Position numbers and translations under genes: made by a program. DNA of 64,000 nucleotides from Telmatospirillum sp. (lineage in GTDB: Bacteria > Pseudomonadota > Alphaproteobacteria > Rhodospirillales > Magnetospirillaceae): positions 62,001 to 126,000 of the forward strand of contig JARLJB010000290.1 of assembly GCA_031291415.1 (NCBI GenBank), read 5' to 3'. Positions 57,021 to 64,000 of this stretch are shown here, in pieces; position 1 is the stretch's first letter, and every line of letters starts with the position of its first letter. The notes under the pieces were generated by a model. It saw only the letters and a program-made list of their open reading frames with translations. It was not told where the DNA came from and did not search any database.

Positions 57021-57698
57021 TTAGCGGGACGAAGGATTGGGATGCGCCGCGTTCCATGTCTCGTTCAACTGCCGCTCGGCATCCAGCGTCCCCACCGGCA
57101 GGCGGTGGGCGATGCCCTTGTGACAGTCGATGCAAGTCAGGCCTTCAGTCTCTGCCCGGCTGTGATCGGCCCGCGCCCTTTCGTTCTGACGCGACAGATC
57201 CATCGAATCGAAGTTGTGGCAATTGCGGCATTCCCGCGAATCGGTGGCCTTCATCGTCGCCCAGACACGCTCTGCCATCTCGGGTCGTCTGGCCTCGAAC
57301 TTTCCGGCGCTGTCCAGGTCGCCCAGCAGATGATGGAACACCTCGCCGGACGCCTGGATCTTGCGCATTATTTTGTGCGACCAGTCGTGGGGCACATGGC
57401 AGTCGGGACAGGTGGCCCGCACGCCCGAACGGTTCTGATCGTGCGCCGATGTGCGAAACTCACGATAGGCGTTCTGATCCATTTCGTGACAGCCGCGGCA
57501 GAAGGTCTCGTTGCTGGTGGCCTCCATCCCCCAATTGAAACCGCCCCAGAAAAGGATGCCGGCAAGAAAACCGACCAGCAGCAGCAGCCCCAGGGACAAT
57601 TGTCCCGACGGACGGGCAAGGACTCTCCATATCCGGACGAGCAGACCGCGCAACGTCATCGCGCGACGACCTGCCGCCACTGTTTCCGCCTGTTCCAT
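57021..57698 (-). CDS. napC: NapC/NirT tetraheme quinol dehydrogenase
   Basis: 225 residues: one membrane helix (about 32-55) and four CxxCH hemes ('CRGCH', 'CPDCH', 'CRNCH', 'CIDCH'). It takes electrons from quinol and passes them to NapAB in the periplasm. ATG 57698 has GGGGA 8 bases upstream. Last gene of the leftward nrfHA-napDABC set, 14 bases after napB. Confidence 0.96.
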   Translation of the reverse strand: MEQAETVAAGRRAMTLRGLLVRIWRVLARPSGQLSLGLLLLVGFLAGILFWGGFNWGMEATSNETFCRGCHEMDQNAYREFRTSAHDQNRSGVRATCPDCHVPHDWSHKIMRKIQASGEVFHHLLGDLDSAGKFEARRPEMAERVWATMKATDSRECRNCHNFDSMDLSRQNERARADHSRAETEGLTCIDCHKGIAHRLPVGTLDAERQLNETWNAAHPNPSSR

Positions 57699-57712
57699 GA
57701 GCTGTCCCCGCC

Positions 57713-58165
57713 CTACTTTTCGATGGCTGGCTGGAATTTGTTGGTCACCAGCGGCCTGGCGTCCACCTGCGACACGTGGCACTGGGTACAGAACCAACGT
57801 TCGCCGGCAACCTTGTCGAGCTTGGTCCCCGTCCGGTCGGTGTAGTGCGAAACACTGACGAGCGGCGCGTTTTCCTGGGCATTCCTGGGCCAGTCGTGAC
57901 AGCGCAGGCATTGGTTGACCTTGAGGTCGACCTCATATTTGTCGACGCGGTGCGGAACCATCGGCGGCTGCTGCAAATAGCTGCGGTCAAAGCGGGTCCC
58001 TTCGCGGACCGGATAGATCGGCGTCGAGGGATCGGGATCATCGACCGCCGCCTGGCCGCGGAGCGACTGCAGCGGGTCGGCCGCCGCCGGCGATATCGTG
58101 ACACCCGACGCCATGACGATCGCGCCGATGGCCAACAGGCTTGCCAGAATAGTCCGGTTCACCAT
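57713..58165 (-). CDS. napB: NapB diheme electron-transfer subunit
   Basis: 150 residues with a signal peptide (cut at 'AAA-DPLQS') and two hemes ('CLRCH', 'CTQCH') with the family's 'PPMVPHRVDKYEV' distal His region. It carries electrons from NapC to NapA. ATG 58165 is preferred, with GGGGAG 5 bases upstream; an upstream ATG at 58192 lacks support. Confidence 0.96.
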   Translation of the reverse strand: MVNRTILASLLAIGAIVMASGVTISPAAADPLQSLRGQAAVDDPDPSTPIYPVREGTRFDRSYLQQPPMVPHRVDKYEVDLKVNQCLRCHDWPRNAQENAPLVSVSHYTDRTGTKLDKVAGERWFCTQCHVSQVDARPLVTNKFQPAIEK

Positions 58166-58196
58166 GAATACTCCCCTTTTGCCGCCGGTCATGACG

Positions 58197-60683
58197 TCAC
58201 GCCTTGTCGACGCGCACGGCGCATTTCTTGTAATCGGTCTCCTTGGAGATCGGGCAGGTGGCGTCGAGCGTCAGCTTGTTGACCAGCTGGCTTTCATCGA
58301 ACCAGGGCATGAACACCACGCCCACCGGCGGGCGGTTACGGCCAGCGGTTTCGACCCGGGTCAGAACCTCGCCCCGGCGCGACGCCACCTTGATCTGCTG
58401 TCCCCGCCGCAGGCCGCGCTTGGCGGCATCGTCGGGATGCATGAACAGAACGGCATTGGGAAAGGCCCGGTAGAGTTCGGGAACCCGCCTGGTCATCGAA
58501 CCGGAGTGCCAATGTTCGAGGACCCGGCCGGTCACCAGCCACAGATTGTAGGTCTCGTCCGGTTCCTCGGCGGCCGGCTCGTAAGGCAAGGCGAAAATAT
58601 TGGCCTTGCCGTCGGCGAAGCCATAGAAACGAATGCCTTCGCCGGCCTTGACATAAGGATCGGCGCCTTCGCGGTAACGCCACAGGGTTTCCTTGCCGTC
58701 GACCACCGGCCAGCGCAATCCGCGCACCTCGCGATAGGTGTCGAACGGCGCCAGATCGTGGCCGTGGCCGCGGCCGAAGCCGGCGTATTCCTCGAACAAC
58801 CCCTTCTGCACGTAAAATCCCATGGCCGTCGATTCGTCATTGCCGAAACCGGCGGTGATGTCACTCAAGGGGAAACGGTCCACCTGGCCATTCTTGAACA
58901 GAACGTCGAATAGCGTCTTGCCGCGGAGTTCCGGTTTCTTCGCCAGCAAATCGGCCGGCCAGACCTCCTCGACGGCAAAACGCTTGGAGAACTCCATCAA
59001 CTGCCAGAGATCTGACCGCGCCTCGCCGGGCGCCTTGACCTGCTGACGCCAGAATTGGGTCCGCCGCTCGGCATTGCCGTAGGCACCCTCCTTCTCGACC
59101 CACATGGCGGTGGGCAGAATGAGGTCGGCCGACAGCGCGGTAATGGTCGGATAGGGGTCGGAGACGACGATGAAGTTGTCGGGATTGCGATAACCCGGAA
59201 GGGTTTCCTCGTTGAGATTGGCGGCCGCCTGCATATTGTTGGTGCACAGCACCCAGTAACAATTGAGTTTGCCGTCCTTCAACATGCGGTTTTGCAGCAC
59301 CGCGTGGTAACCGGGCTTATCGGGAATGGTGCCGTCCGGCAGCTTCCAGATCTCCTCGGCCCGCTTACGGTGCGCCGGATTGGTCACCACCAGATCGGCC
59401 GGCAGACGGTTATTGAGGACGCCGACTTCACGGGCGGTGCCGCAGGCCGAGGGCTGGCCGGTCAAGGAGAAGGGACCGCAGCCGGGCCTGGCGATCTTGC
59501 CGGTCAGCAAATGCAGGTTGTAAACCATGTTGTTCGCCCAGGTGCCGCGACTATGCTGGTTGAACCCCATGGTCCAATAGCTCACCACCTTGCAGGCGGG
59601 ATCGGCATAGAGCTTGGCCAGCGCCTCCAGCTTGTCGACCGGCACTCCGGAAAGGGCCGAGACTTTTTCGGCGGTATAGTCGGCGACGAAGGCCTTGAAG
59701 GCGGCGAAATCGATCGATTCCGAGGCGTCCGGCGCCAGGGCGTTCTTCGCCGCCTTTTCCTTTGGATGGTTCGGCCGCAAGCCGTAACCGATATCGGTGG
59801 CGCCCTTGCGGAAATTGACCGACCGGGCGATGAAGTCCTGATCCTCAGCGTGATGGCTGACGATGTAATTGGCGATGTAATTGAGGATCGCCAGATCGGT
59901 CTGCGGCGTAAAAACGATCGGCAGATCGGCGAGATCGAAACAGCGGTTCTCATAGGTCGACATCGCCACCACCTTGACGCCGACGCCGGAAAACCTCCGT
60001 TCGGTAAGGCGGGCCCAGAGAACCGGGTGCATCTCGGCCATGTTGGCGCCCCACAGCACGAAGGCGTCGGCCTGTTCGATATCGTCGAAACAGCCCATCG
60101 GCTCGTCGATGCCGAAGGTCCGCATGAAACCGGTCACCGCCGAGGCCATGCAATGGCGCGCATTGGGCTCGATATTGTTGGACCGGAAACCGGCCTTCAT
60201 CAGTTTGACCCCGGCATAGCCTTCCCAGATCGTCCATTGACCCGACCCGAACATGCCGACCGCCGTCGGCCCCTTGGCCTTCAGCGTTTCCTTCCATTTG
60301 GCGGCCATGACGTCGAAGGCCTCGTCCCACGAGACCGGCTCGAACTCGCCATCCTTGGCATAGACGCCATGCTTCTTGCGCAGCAACGGCCGGGTCAGCC
60401 GGTCCTCGCCATACATGATCTTGGCCAGGAAATAGCCCTTGATGCAGTTCAGACCGCGGTTGACCGGGGCGTCGGGATCGGCCTGGGTGGCGACCACCCT
60501 GCCGTCCTTGACGCCGACCATGACGCCACAGCCGGTGCCACAGAACCGGCAGACCGCCTTATCCCAGCGAATATCGCCGGTCGGCGCGGCCTGGGCAAAT
60601 GTCGCCGGCATGGCCACTCCGGCCGCCGCCGCAGTGGCGGCGATGGCGTTGGCCTTGATGAAATCACGCCGCGAGAGCTTCAT
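58197..60683 (-). CDS. napA: Periplasmic nitrate reductase catalytic subunit
   Basis: 828 residues. Tat signal '[14 protein letters not shown]', the 4Fe-4S motif '[13 protein letters not shown]...NRGLNCIKG' (first three Cys near residue 46-54), and the molybdenum cysteine in 'ARHCMASAV'. Mo-bisMGD enzyme reducing nitrate to nitrite in the periplasm. Length and order match typical alpha/beta NapA. It is 15 bases after napD, its chaperone. Confidence 0.98.
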   Translation of the reverse strand: MKLSRRDFIKANAIAATAAAAGVAMPATFAQAAPTGDIRWDKAVCRFCGTGCGVMVGVKDGRVVATQADPDAPVNRGLNCIKGYFLAKIMYGEDRLTRPLLRKKHGVYAKDGEFEPVSWDEAFDVMAAKWKETLKAKGPTAVGMFGSGQWTIWEGYAGVKLMKAGFRSNNIEPNARHCMASAVTGFMRTFGIDEPMGCFDDIEQADAFVLWGANMAEMHPVLWARLTERRFSGVGVKVVAMSTYENRCFDLADLPIVFTPQTDLAILNYIANYIVSHHAEDQDFIARSVNFRKGATDIGYGLRPNHPKEKAAKNALAPDASESIDFAAFKAFVADYTAEKVSALSGVPVDKLEALAKLYADPACKVVSYWTMGFNQHSRGTWANNMVYNLHLLTGKIARPGCGPFSLTGQPSACGTAREVGVLNNRLPADLVVTNPAHRKRAEEIWKLPDGTIPDKPGYHAVLQNRMLKDGKLNCYWVLCTNNMQAAANLNEETLPGYRNPDNFIVVSDPYPTITALSADLILPTAMWVEKEGAYGNAERRTQFWRQQVKAPGEARSDLWQLMEFSKRFAVEEVWPADLLAKKPELRGKTLFDVLFKNGQVDRFPLSDITAGFGNDESTAMGFYVQKGLFEEYAGFGRGHGHDLAPFDTYREVRGLRWPVVDGKETLWRYREGADPYVKAGEGIRFYGFADGKANIFALPYEPAAEEPDETYNLWLVTGRVLEHWHSGSMTRRVPELYRAFPNAVLFMHPDDAAKRGLRRGQQIKVASRRGEVLTRVETAGRNRPPVGVVFMPWFDESQLVNKLTLDATCPISKETDYKKCAVRVDKA

Positions 60684-60698
60684 CTCGTAGGCTCCTAT

Positions 60699-60980
60699 TT
60701 ATTCGCAGTGATGGTAGACAAGGGCGGCGGACAGGACCCCCTCGACGGTCGGCAGGCGGGTCAGGATCTGCCCGGCCCATTCGTCGGCGGTGTCCTCGAC
60801 GGTGACGATCAGACGGCCGTCGGCGACCACCTGATGCACCTCGACGCCGGACATGCCCTCCAACGTCTTGCCGACAGCCTGGACCCGGTCGGGATGGGCC
60901 GTGACCAAGACCCCGCATAAATGGGTGCCCTCGTCCCGCCGACGACGATTCTCCTGCCCGACGAATTTGCCGATGCGCAT
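60699..60980 (-). CDS. napD: NapD chaperone for NapA export
   Basis: 93 residues, ferredoxin-like, with 'HLCGVLVTAHPDRV' near the start and 'VHQVVADGRLIVTVED'. It binds the NapA Tat signal and delays export until the cofactor is in place. ATG 60980 is used because AAGGA lies 8 bases upstream; earlier in-frame codons are unlike the family. Confidence 0.92.
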   Translation of the reverse strand: MRIGKFVGQENRRRRDEGTHLCGVLVTAHPDRVQAVGKTLEGMSGVEVHQVVADGRLIVTVEDTADEWAGQILTRLPTVEGVLSAALVYHHCE

Positions 60981-61040
60981 GACGTCATTCCTTCTCGCGG
61001 CAACACCCCGGTGCGCCAAGACGGCGCACCGGAACCGGTT

Positions 61041-62483
61041 TTAGTGGGCGACGGCCGGGATACTGGCCGGGGTCGGCGCGAAGTCGATGTTGCGGGCCTT
61101 GACGTCATGACGCAGGACCAGTTGGCCTTCACGGCAGAGGTTGATCGCCTCGGCAAAGGACTTCACCGTGTACTGGTCGGCGTGGAATCCCATCGAATTT
61201 TCCGACACCAGGAAGTCGATCTTGAATTGACCGTCGCGCTGATGTTTACGGGCTGCCGCCAATTCCTCGTCGGTGGCGCCGGCATCCTTCGCCTGTTTGA
61301 TATCGCCGATCAGTTCGACCAGCGCGTTCATGGCAACGTTGCGGGTTTCGACGAAACGCGTCTGGATTTCCTCGACCCGGTCCTTCAGTTCCTGTTCCGG
61401 CCAACGGTGGCAGGTCTGGCAGGACGCATTGACGTTCAGCAGCGGCGAACGGACGTTGTGGTCGGAAATTTTCATCGCCCCTTCCCGGACATAGGGCATG
61501 TGGCAATCGGCGCAGGCGACACCCGAACGCGCATGGATGCCCTGGCTCCAGGTCTCGAACTCCGGATGGCGGGCCTTCATCATCGAGGCGCCGGTATCCT
61601 TGTGCGTCCACTCGCCGACCTTGTCCTCGTTTTCCGCCGCGACGATCTGGTCGACCTTCAGACCCTTCGGCCAGGGGAAGGTCAGGCGTTTCTCCGCTCC
61701 GCGGAAATAGTAGGTGACATGGCACTGCGCGCAGACGTAGGAGCGCATCTCCTGACGGGTGGCATCGCGATTGACGTCGTAATCGTTGACGCCTTGCGAG
61801 GCCTTGAGGGCGCGGATGCCCTCAACGAAAGCCGGGCGGCTGATCCGCAGGTTCATGGTCTTGGCTTCGTGGCAGTCGACGCAGGAAATCGGATGAGTGA
61901 CCTGCTTCCTGGCGTCGGCATAAGACATATGGTTGATCGCCTCGAACCCCTTGGTCAGGTCGCCCTCGCCCAGACGCAAGTAAGTCGGATACAAAGAGGC
62001 GTGGCAGTTGAGGCAGGCGCCCGGTTGCTTGGCGACGCGCTGGCGTTCGGTATAGGCCTGATCCTCCAGCATGTAGGCATGCCCCCGCTTCTCGCGGTAA
62101 TCGGCGGCAAAGGCGTAGCCGGCCCACATGGTTTTCAGACGTGGATCGAGTTCCAGCTTCGAACGGGCGACGATGCTCCGCGGATCGGCTTCGGTTGGCG
62201 AATGGGGTACGCCTTCGCTGCCGCCGTAGCGGGTCCGCTCCATGTCGGTGGTTTTCTTGTAGCGGTCATATTGCAGCGGAAAGTTTTGCCCCCAGATGGC
62301 CGGGTCGTCGATGGTGTCATTCAGGTCGACCACCTGGAAGAACGGTGTCTTCGCCTCCTGCTTATGTTCGAAGACACTGACCAACAGGGCGGCGATACCG
62401 ACGCCGGCCACGACCGCCAGGGCGGCGGCGGTGACCAATAACCGGCCTTTGCCGGCGGGACGGGGAGCGTTTGGCGTGGCCAT
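61041..62483 (-). CDS. nrfA: Pentaheme cytochrome c nitrite reductase (ammonia-forming), CxxCH type
   Basis: 480 residues with an N-terminal membrane/signal helix. Five hemes: C157-H161 ('CLNCH'), C201, C251, C324 and C355. The first is the active-site heme, which is CxxCK with a Lys ligand in E. coli and Wolinella but CxxCH here. Active-site Arg (R133), Tyr (Y258) and His (H306) are kept. The residues that hold Ca2+ in Wolinella (Glu217, Gln276) align with T257 and R305, as in calcium-independent NrfA forms. It reduces nitrite to ammonium. No NrfEFG/NrfI-type lyase is present, which fits CxxCH. Confidence 0.96.
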   Translation of the reverse strand: MATPNAPRPAGKGRLLVTAAALAVVAGVGIAALLVSVFEHKQEAKTPFFQVVDLNDTIDDPAIWGQNFPLQYDRYKKTTDMERTRYGGSEGVPHSPTEADPRSIVARSKLELDPRLKTMWAGYAFAADYREKRGHAYMLEDQAYTERQRVAKQPGACLNCHASLYPTYLRLGEGDLTKGFEAINHMSYADARKQVTHPISCVDCHEAKTMNLRISRPAFVEGIRALKASQGVNDYDVNRDATRQEMRSYVCAQCHVTYYFRGAEKRLTFPWPKGLKVDQIVAAENEDKVGEWTHKDTGASMMKARHPEFETWSQGIHARSGVACADCHMPYVREGAMKISDHNVRSPLLNVNASCQTCHRWPEQELKDRVEEIQTRFVETRNVAMNALVELIGDIKQAKDAGATDEELAAARKHQRDGQFKIDFLVSENSMGFHADQYTVKSFAEAINLCREGQLVLRHDVKARNIDFAPTPASIPAVAH

Positions 62484-62502
62484 TCTCTGGAATCCTCGGT
62501 TT

Positions 62503-63003
62503 TTATTTCGATGCGGACGAAGTGACGGAGACGGTCGACCCGGGAACCAACGAGGCGGCCGAATGGCCGACGTCGGCATGACAGCTGAGACAGGAGATGT
62601 CCTGCCTGCTGTGCGGACCTTCGATGGCGTCGACAAGAGCGGCGTGACAGGACCGGCAGGCGCCTTCCGTCACCCGTTCGTTGTACCCTTTGATGACGAT
62701 GTTGTCGGGAATCGGACCGATGGTGAAAGCCAGGCTATGCGAAAAGCCGTTGGCAGCCTTGATCGCATATTTGCCGACCATGTCATGCGGGGTGTGGCAG
62801 TCGTTGCAACCGGCCACCGCGTGATGCGGGCTTTTCATCCAACCGGAATAGTATTCCTGCATGACATGGCAATTGGCGCAAGCGGCTGGATTGTTGGTGA
62901 GGTACGAATAGCCTTTCGCATAGACAAAGGTATATATCCCAAGTCCCAGCGTCACCCCCACGGCCAACGCAAGAAATACCGCTGCGCGAATTTTGATAGC
63001 CAT
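62503..63003 (-). CDS. nrfH: NrfH tetraheme quinol dehydrogenase
   Basis: 166 residues: one N-terminal membrane helix and four hemes, the first 'CANCHVM' (CxxCHxM, with the Met ligand typical of NrfH), then 'CNDCH', 'CRSCH' and 'CLSCH'. It anchors NrfA to the membrane and feeds it from quinol. ATG 63003 gives the usual length; 63057 is an alternative, neither with a strong ribosome site. First gene of the nrfHA-napDABC set, behind an Fnr-type site. Confidence 0.93.
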   Translation of the reverse strand: MAIKIRAAVFLALAVGVTLGLGIYTFVYAKGYSYLTNNPAACANCHVMQEYYSGWMKSPHHAVAGCNDCHTPHDMVGKYAIKAANGFSHSLAFTIGPIPDNIVIKGYNERVTEGACRSCHAALVDAIEGPHSRQDISCLSCHADVGHSAASLVPGSTVSVTSSASK

Positions 63004-63129
63004 AATTATCGTCACCACCGCCGCGAATGGGATCTTTTTGTCGCCTCGGCGGGACATGACATAGTTTTATGCCGATCCCCCGCCCGGCCATTCTATGTAT
63101 AGATTATCCACATTCTGATTGTGGGATAC

Positions 63130-63143
63130 TTGACATTAGTCAA
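63130..63143. promoter_or_regulatory. Fnr/NnrR-type palindrome and promoter of nrfHA-napDABC
   Basis: TTGAC-ATTA-GTCAA, a perfect palindrome. On the minus strand the -10-like hexamer GATAAT lies at 63103-63108, about 25 bases from the site centre in the leftward direction, which is the spacing of class II Fnr promoters (centre at about -41.5). The expected start is near 63095, well before the nrfH start. It is the best regulatory site in the window. Confidence 0.75.
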
Positions 63144-63183
63144 GTCGCAAGAGATTTGATCGAAGGCGTCCTGAAGCCCTTGT

Positions 63184-63870
63184 TTAACAGGCGATACGGG
63201 CTGCGCGACCGTCGAGAGCGGGATCTTGCATGGTGACGGTGTTGCCCTCCATCCAGATCACCCCCGCCTTCTGCAGCTTCATCAGAGTCCGTGACAGGAC
63301 CTCGGGGCCTGTTCCAGCCATGAAGGCCAGATCCTTTTTTGAAATTGGAAGCACAAAACGCGGCCGGCCGGCCGACAGATCCTCGATCAGGGCGAGAACA
63401 CGGGCTTCGACCGGAAGGCTGGCCATGCGTTGGGCGAAGTCGCCAAAGGCGTGCGTTTCCTCGGCGCTCGCCCGCAACAGACGAACGGCGAAAGCGCCAT
63501 CCGCGTTCATTGCGGTCATCAGGCTCGCCTCGGGCAAGGTGCAAATCAGAGCATCTTCGACAACGCGCGCCGACGTCCGATGCTCGTGGCCGTCGAAAAG
63601 ATCGGCGCTACCGACCATCTCCCCACGCCGGACCAGGCGCATGATGGCGACACCGCCGGCGCCATCGACATACTCAAGAACGATCGCGCCGCTCAAAACC
63701 GCATGAATGGCAAGACAGTCCTCGCCCTGACTGAAGAGATAATCACCGCGGGGAACGATCTGGATGCGATGCAAGTCAGCGCAAACTGCCGCCCCATCTG
63801 CATCCGCACCGCGCAACGGGCACGCCTGCGATGGAACAGAAGGACAGCGTTGGCCAACGAAACCACTCAT
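63184..63870 (-). CDS. Crp/Fnr family transcriptional regulator
   Basis: 228 residues: a cyclic-nucleotide-like sensor barrel (about 30-145) and a C-terminal HTH ('ISKKDLAFMAGTGPEVLSRTL'). The recognition helix has E-V-L-S-R, the E-x-x-S-R triad with which Fnr reads TTGAT/TTGAC sites, matching the palindromes before nrfH and nosR. Cysteines are at the N-terminus (about residues 9, 17 and 30) and one in the barrel ('LICTL'), a loose match to Fnr cluster ligands but not its spacing. ATG 63870 has GGGGA 9 bases upstream; ATG 63876 is too near. Oxygen or NO sensing is undecided. Confidence 0.9.
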   Translation of the reverse strand: MSGFVGQRCPSVPSQACPLRGADADGAAVCADLHRIQIVPRGDYLFSQGEDCLAIHAVLSGAIVLEYVDGAGGVAIMRLVRRGEMVGSADLFDGHEHRTSARVVEDALICTLPEASLMTAMNADGAFAVRLLRASAEETHAFGDFAQRMASLPVEARVLALIEDLSAGRPRFVLPISKKDLAFMAGTGPEVLSRTLMKLQKAGVIWMEGNTVTMQDPALDGRAARIAC

Positions 63871-64000
63871 GGGCATTTTCCCCGACAACTGTTCGAGGAT
63901 CACCCCTTGCCGAACCACCAACCAGCCAAGAAAAGTAAAGAAATGTAAAGCGCACCCGACGCTTTCGTCCCGCTCACTTTGCCACGCTATCGACGGCCAG

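Noticed and set aside
59055-60920. 621-codon open frame on the plus strand
   Set aside because: Antisense to napA and napD, whose assignment is certain.
1-64000. tRNA, rRNA, CRISPR array, IS element or phage genes
   Set aside because: No cloverleaf-like sequence, no regular spaced repeats and no transposase, integrase or phage motif could be seen on either strand.

Overview
The window is high-GC DNA with dense, often overlapping genes. It reads as a chromosomal stretch of a free-living alphaproteobacterium, most likely in the Rhodospirillales (Magnetospirillum/Telmatospirillum-like). The grounds are the PitA-type transporter next to a DUF47 protein, the ThiS-ThiG fusion, the clade I (Tat-exported) nos cluster and the many two-component and c-di-GMP proteins. 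This placement is an inference from gene content. I saw no rRNA, tRNA, CRISPR array, transposase or phage gene.

Layout. 1-9.5 kb: the end of a chemotaxis receptor, a phosphate group (pit, DUF47, an orphan PstS-like protein) with a candidate Pho box, then mixed housekeeping genes (dienelactone hydrolase family, GNAT, signal peptidase I, fatty acid desaturase, aminotransferase). 9.6-19.1 kb: a periplasmic M48-TPR protease, a DsbA-like thiol oxidoreductase, an ornithine decarboxylase with a long structured leader, a thiS-thiG fusion, aroQ-accB-accC and a secreted phosphodiesterase. 19.7-28.5 kb: a signalling block of a response regulator with an EAL domain, a histidine kinase, an orphan TRAP-type binding protein and a very large sensor GGDEF-EAL protein. 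28.5-38.5 kb: a diiron ferritin-like protein and the complete nosRZDFYLX operon for N2O reduction. 38.6-39.3 kb: an AT-rich patch with a foreign-looking small gene and RNA-like hairpins. 39.3-43.3 kb: a large protein of unknown function, the ogt-ada/alkA alkylation repair pair and a palindromic repeat element. 43.3-46.4 kb: a glutamate/aspartate-type binding protein divergent from dgcN-dgcA (D-glutamate catabolism). 46.5-55.4 kb: a catabolic locus around an IclR regulator, with an NMT1/SsuA-type ABC transporter with two permeases, a ribokinase-like kinase, a cytoplasmic FG-GAP/VCBS protein and an SDR dehydrogenase. Three matching palindromes near the regulator look like its operators. 55.5-57 kb: a POT family transporter. 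57-63.9 kb: nrfHA-napDABC behind a Crp/Fnr regulator.

Together the nap, nrf and nos genes point to nitrate reduction to ammonium (DNRA) plus N2O respiration, with no nitrite-to-NO or NO reductase in this window. Both nosR and nrfH have Fnr-type palindromes upstream, and the local Crp/Fnr protein carries the E-x-x-S-R recognition residues that read such sites. The NrfA is unusual: its active-site heme motif is CxxCH rather than CxxCK, and the calcium-site residues are replaced.

The strongest candidates for something little described are the IclR-controlled locus with its cytoplasmic propeller-type protein, the CxxCH/calcium-less NrfA inside a nap-nrf unit, and the TRAP-binding-protein/kinase/c-di-GMP module.
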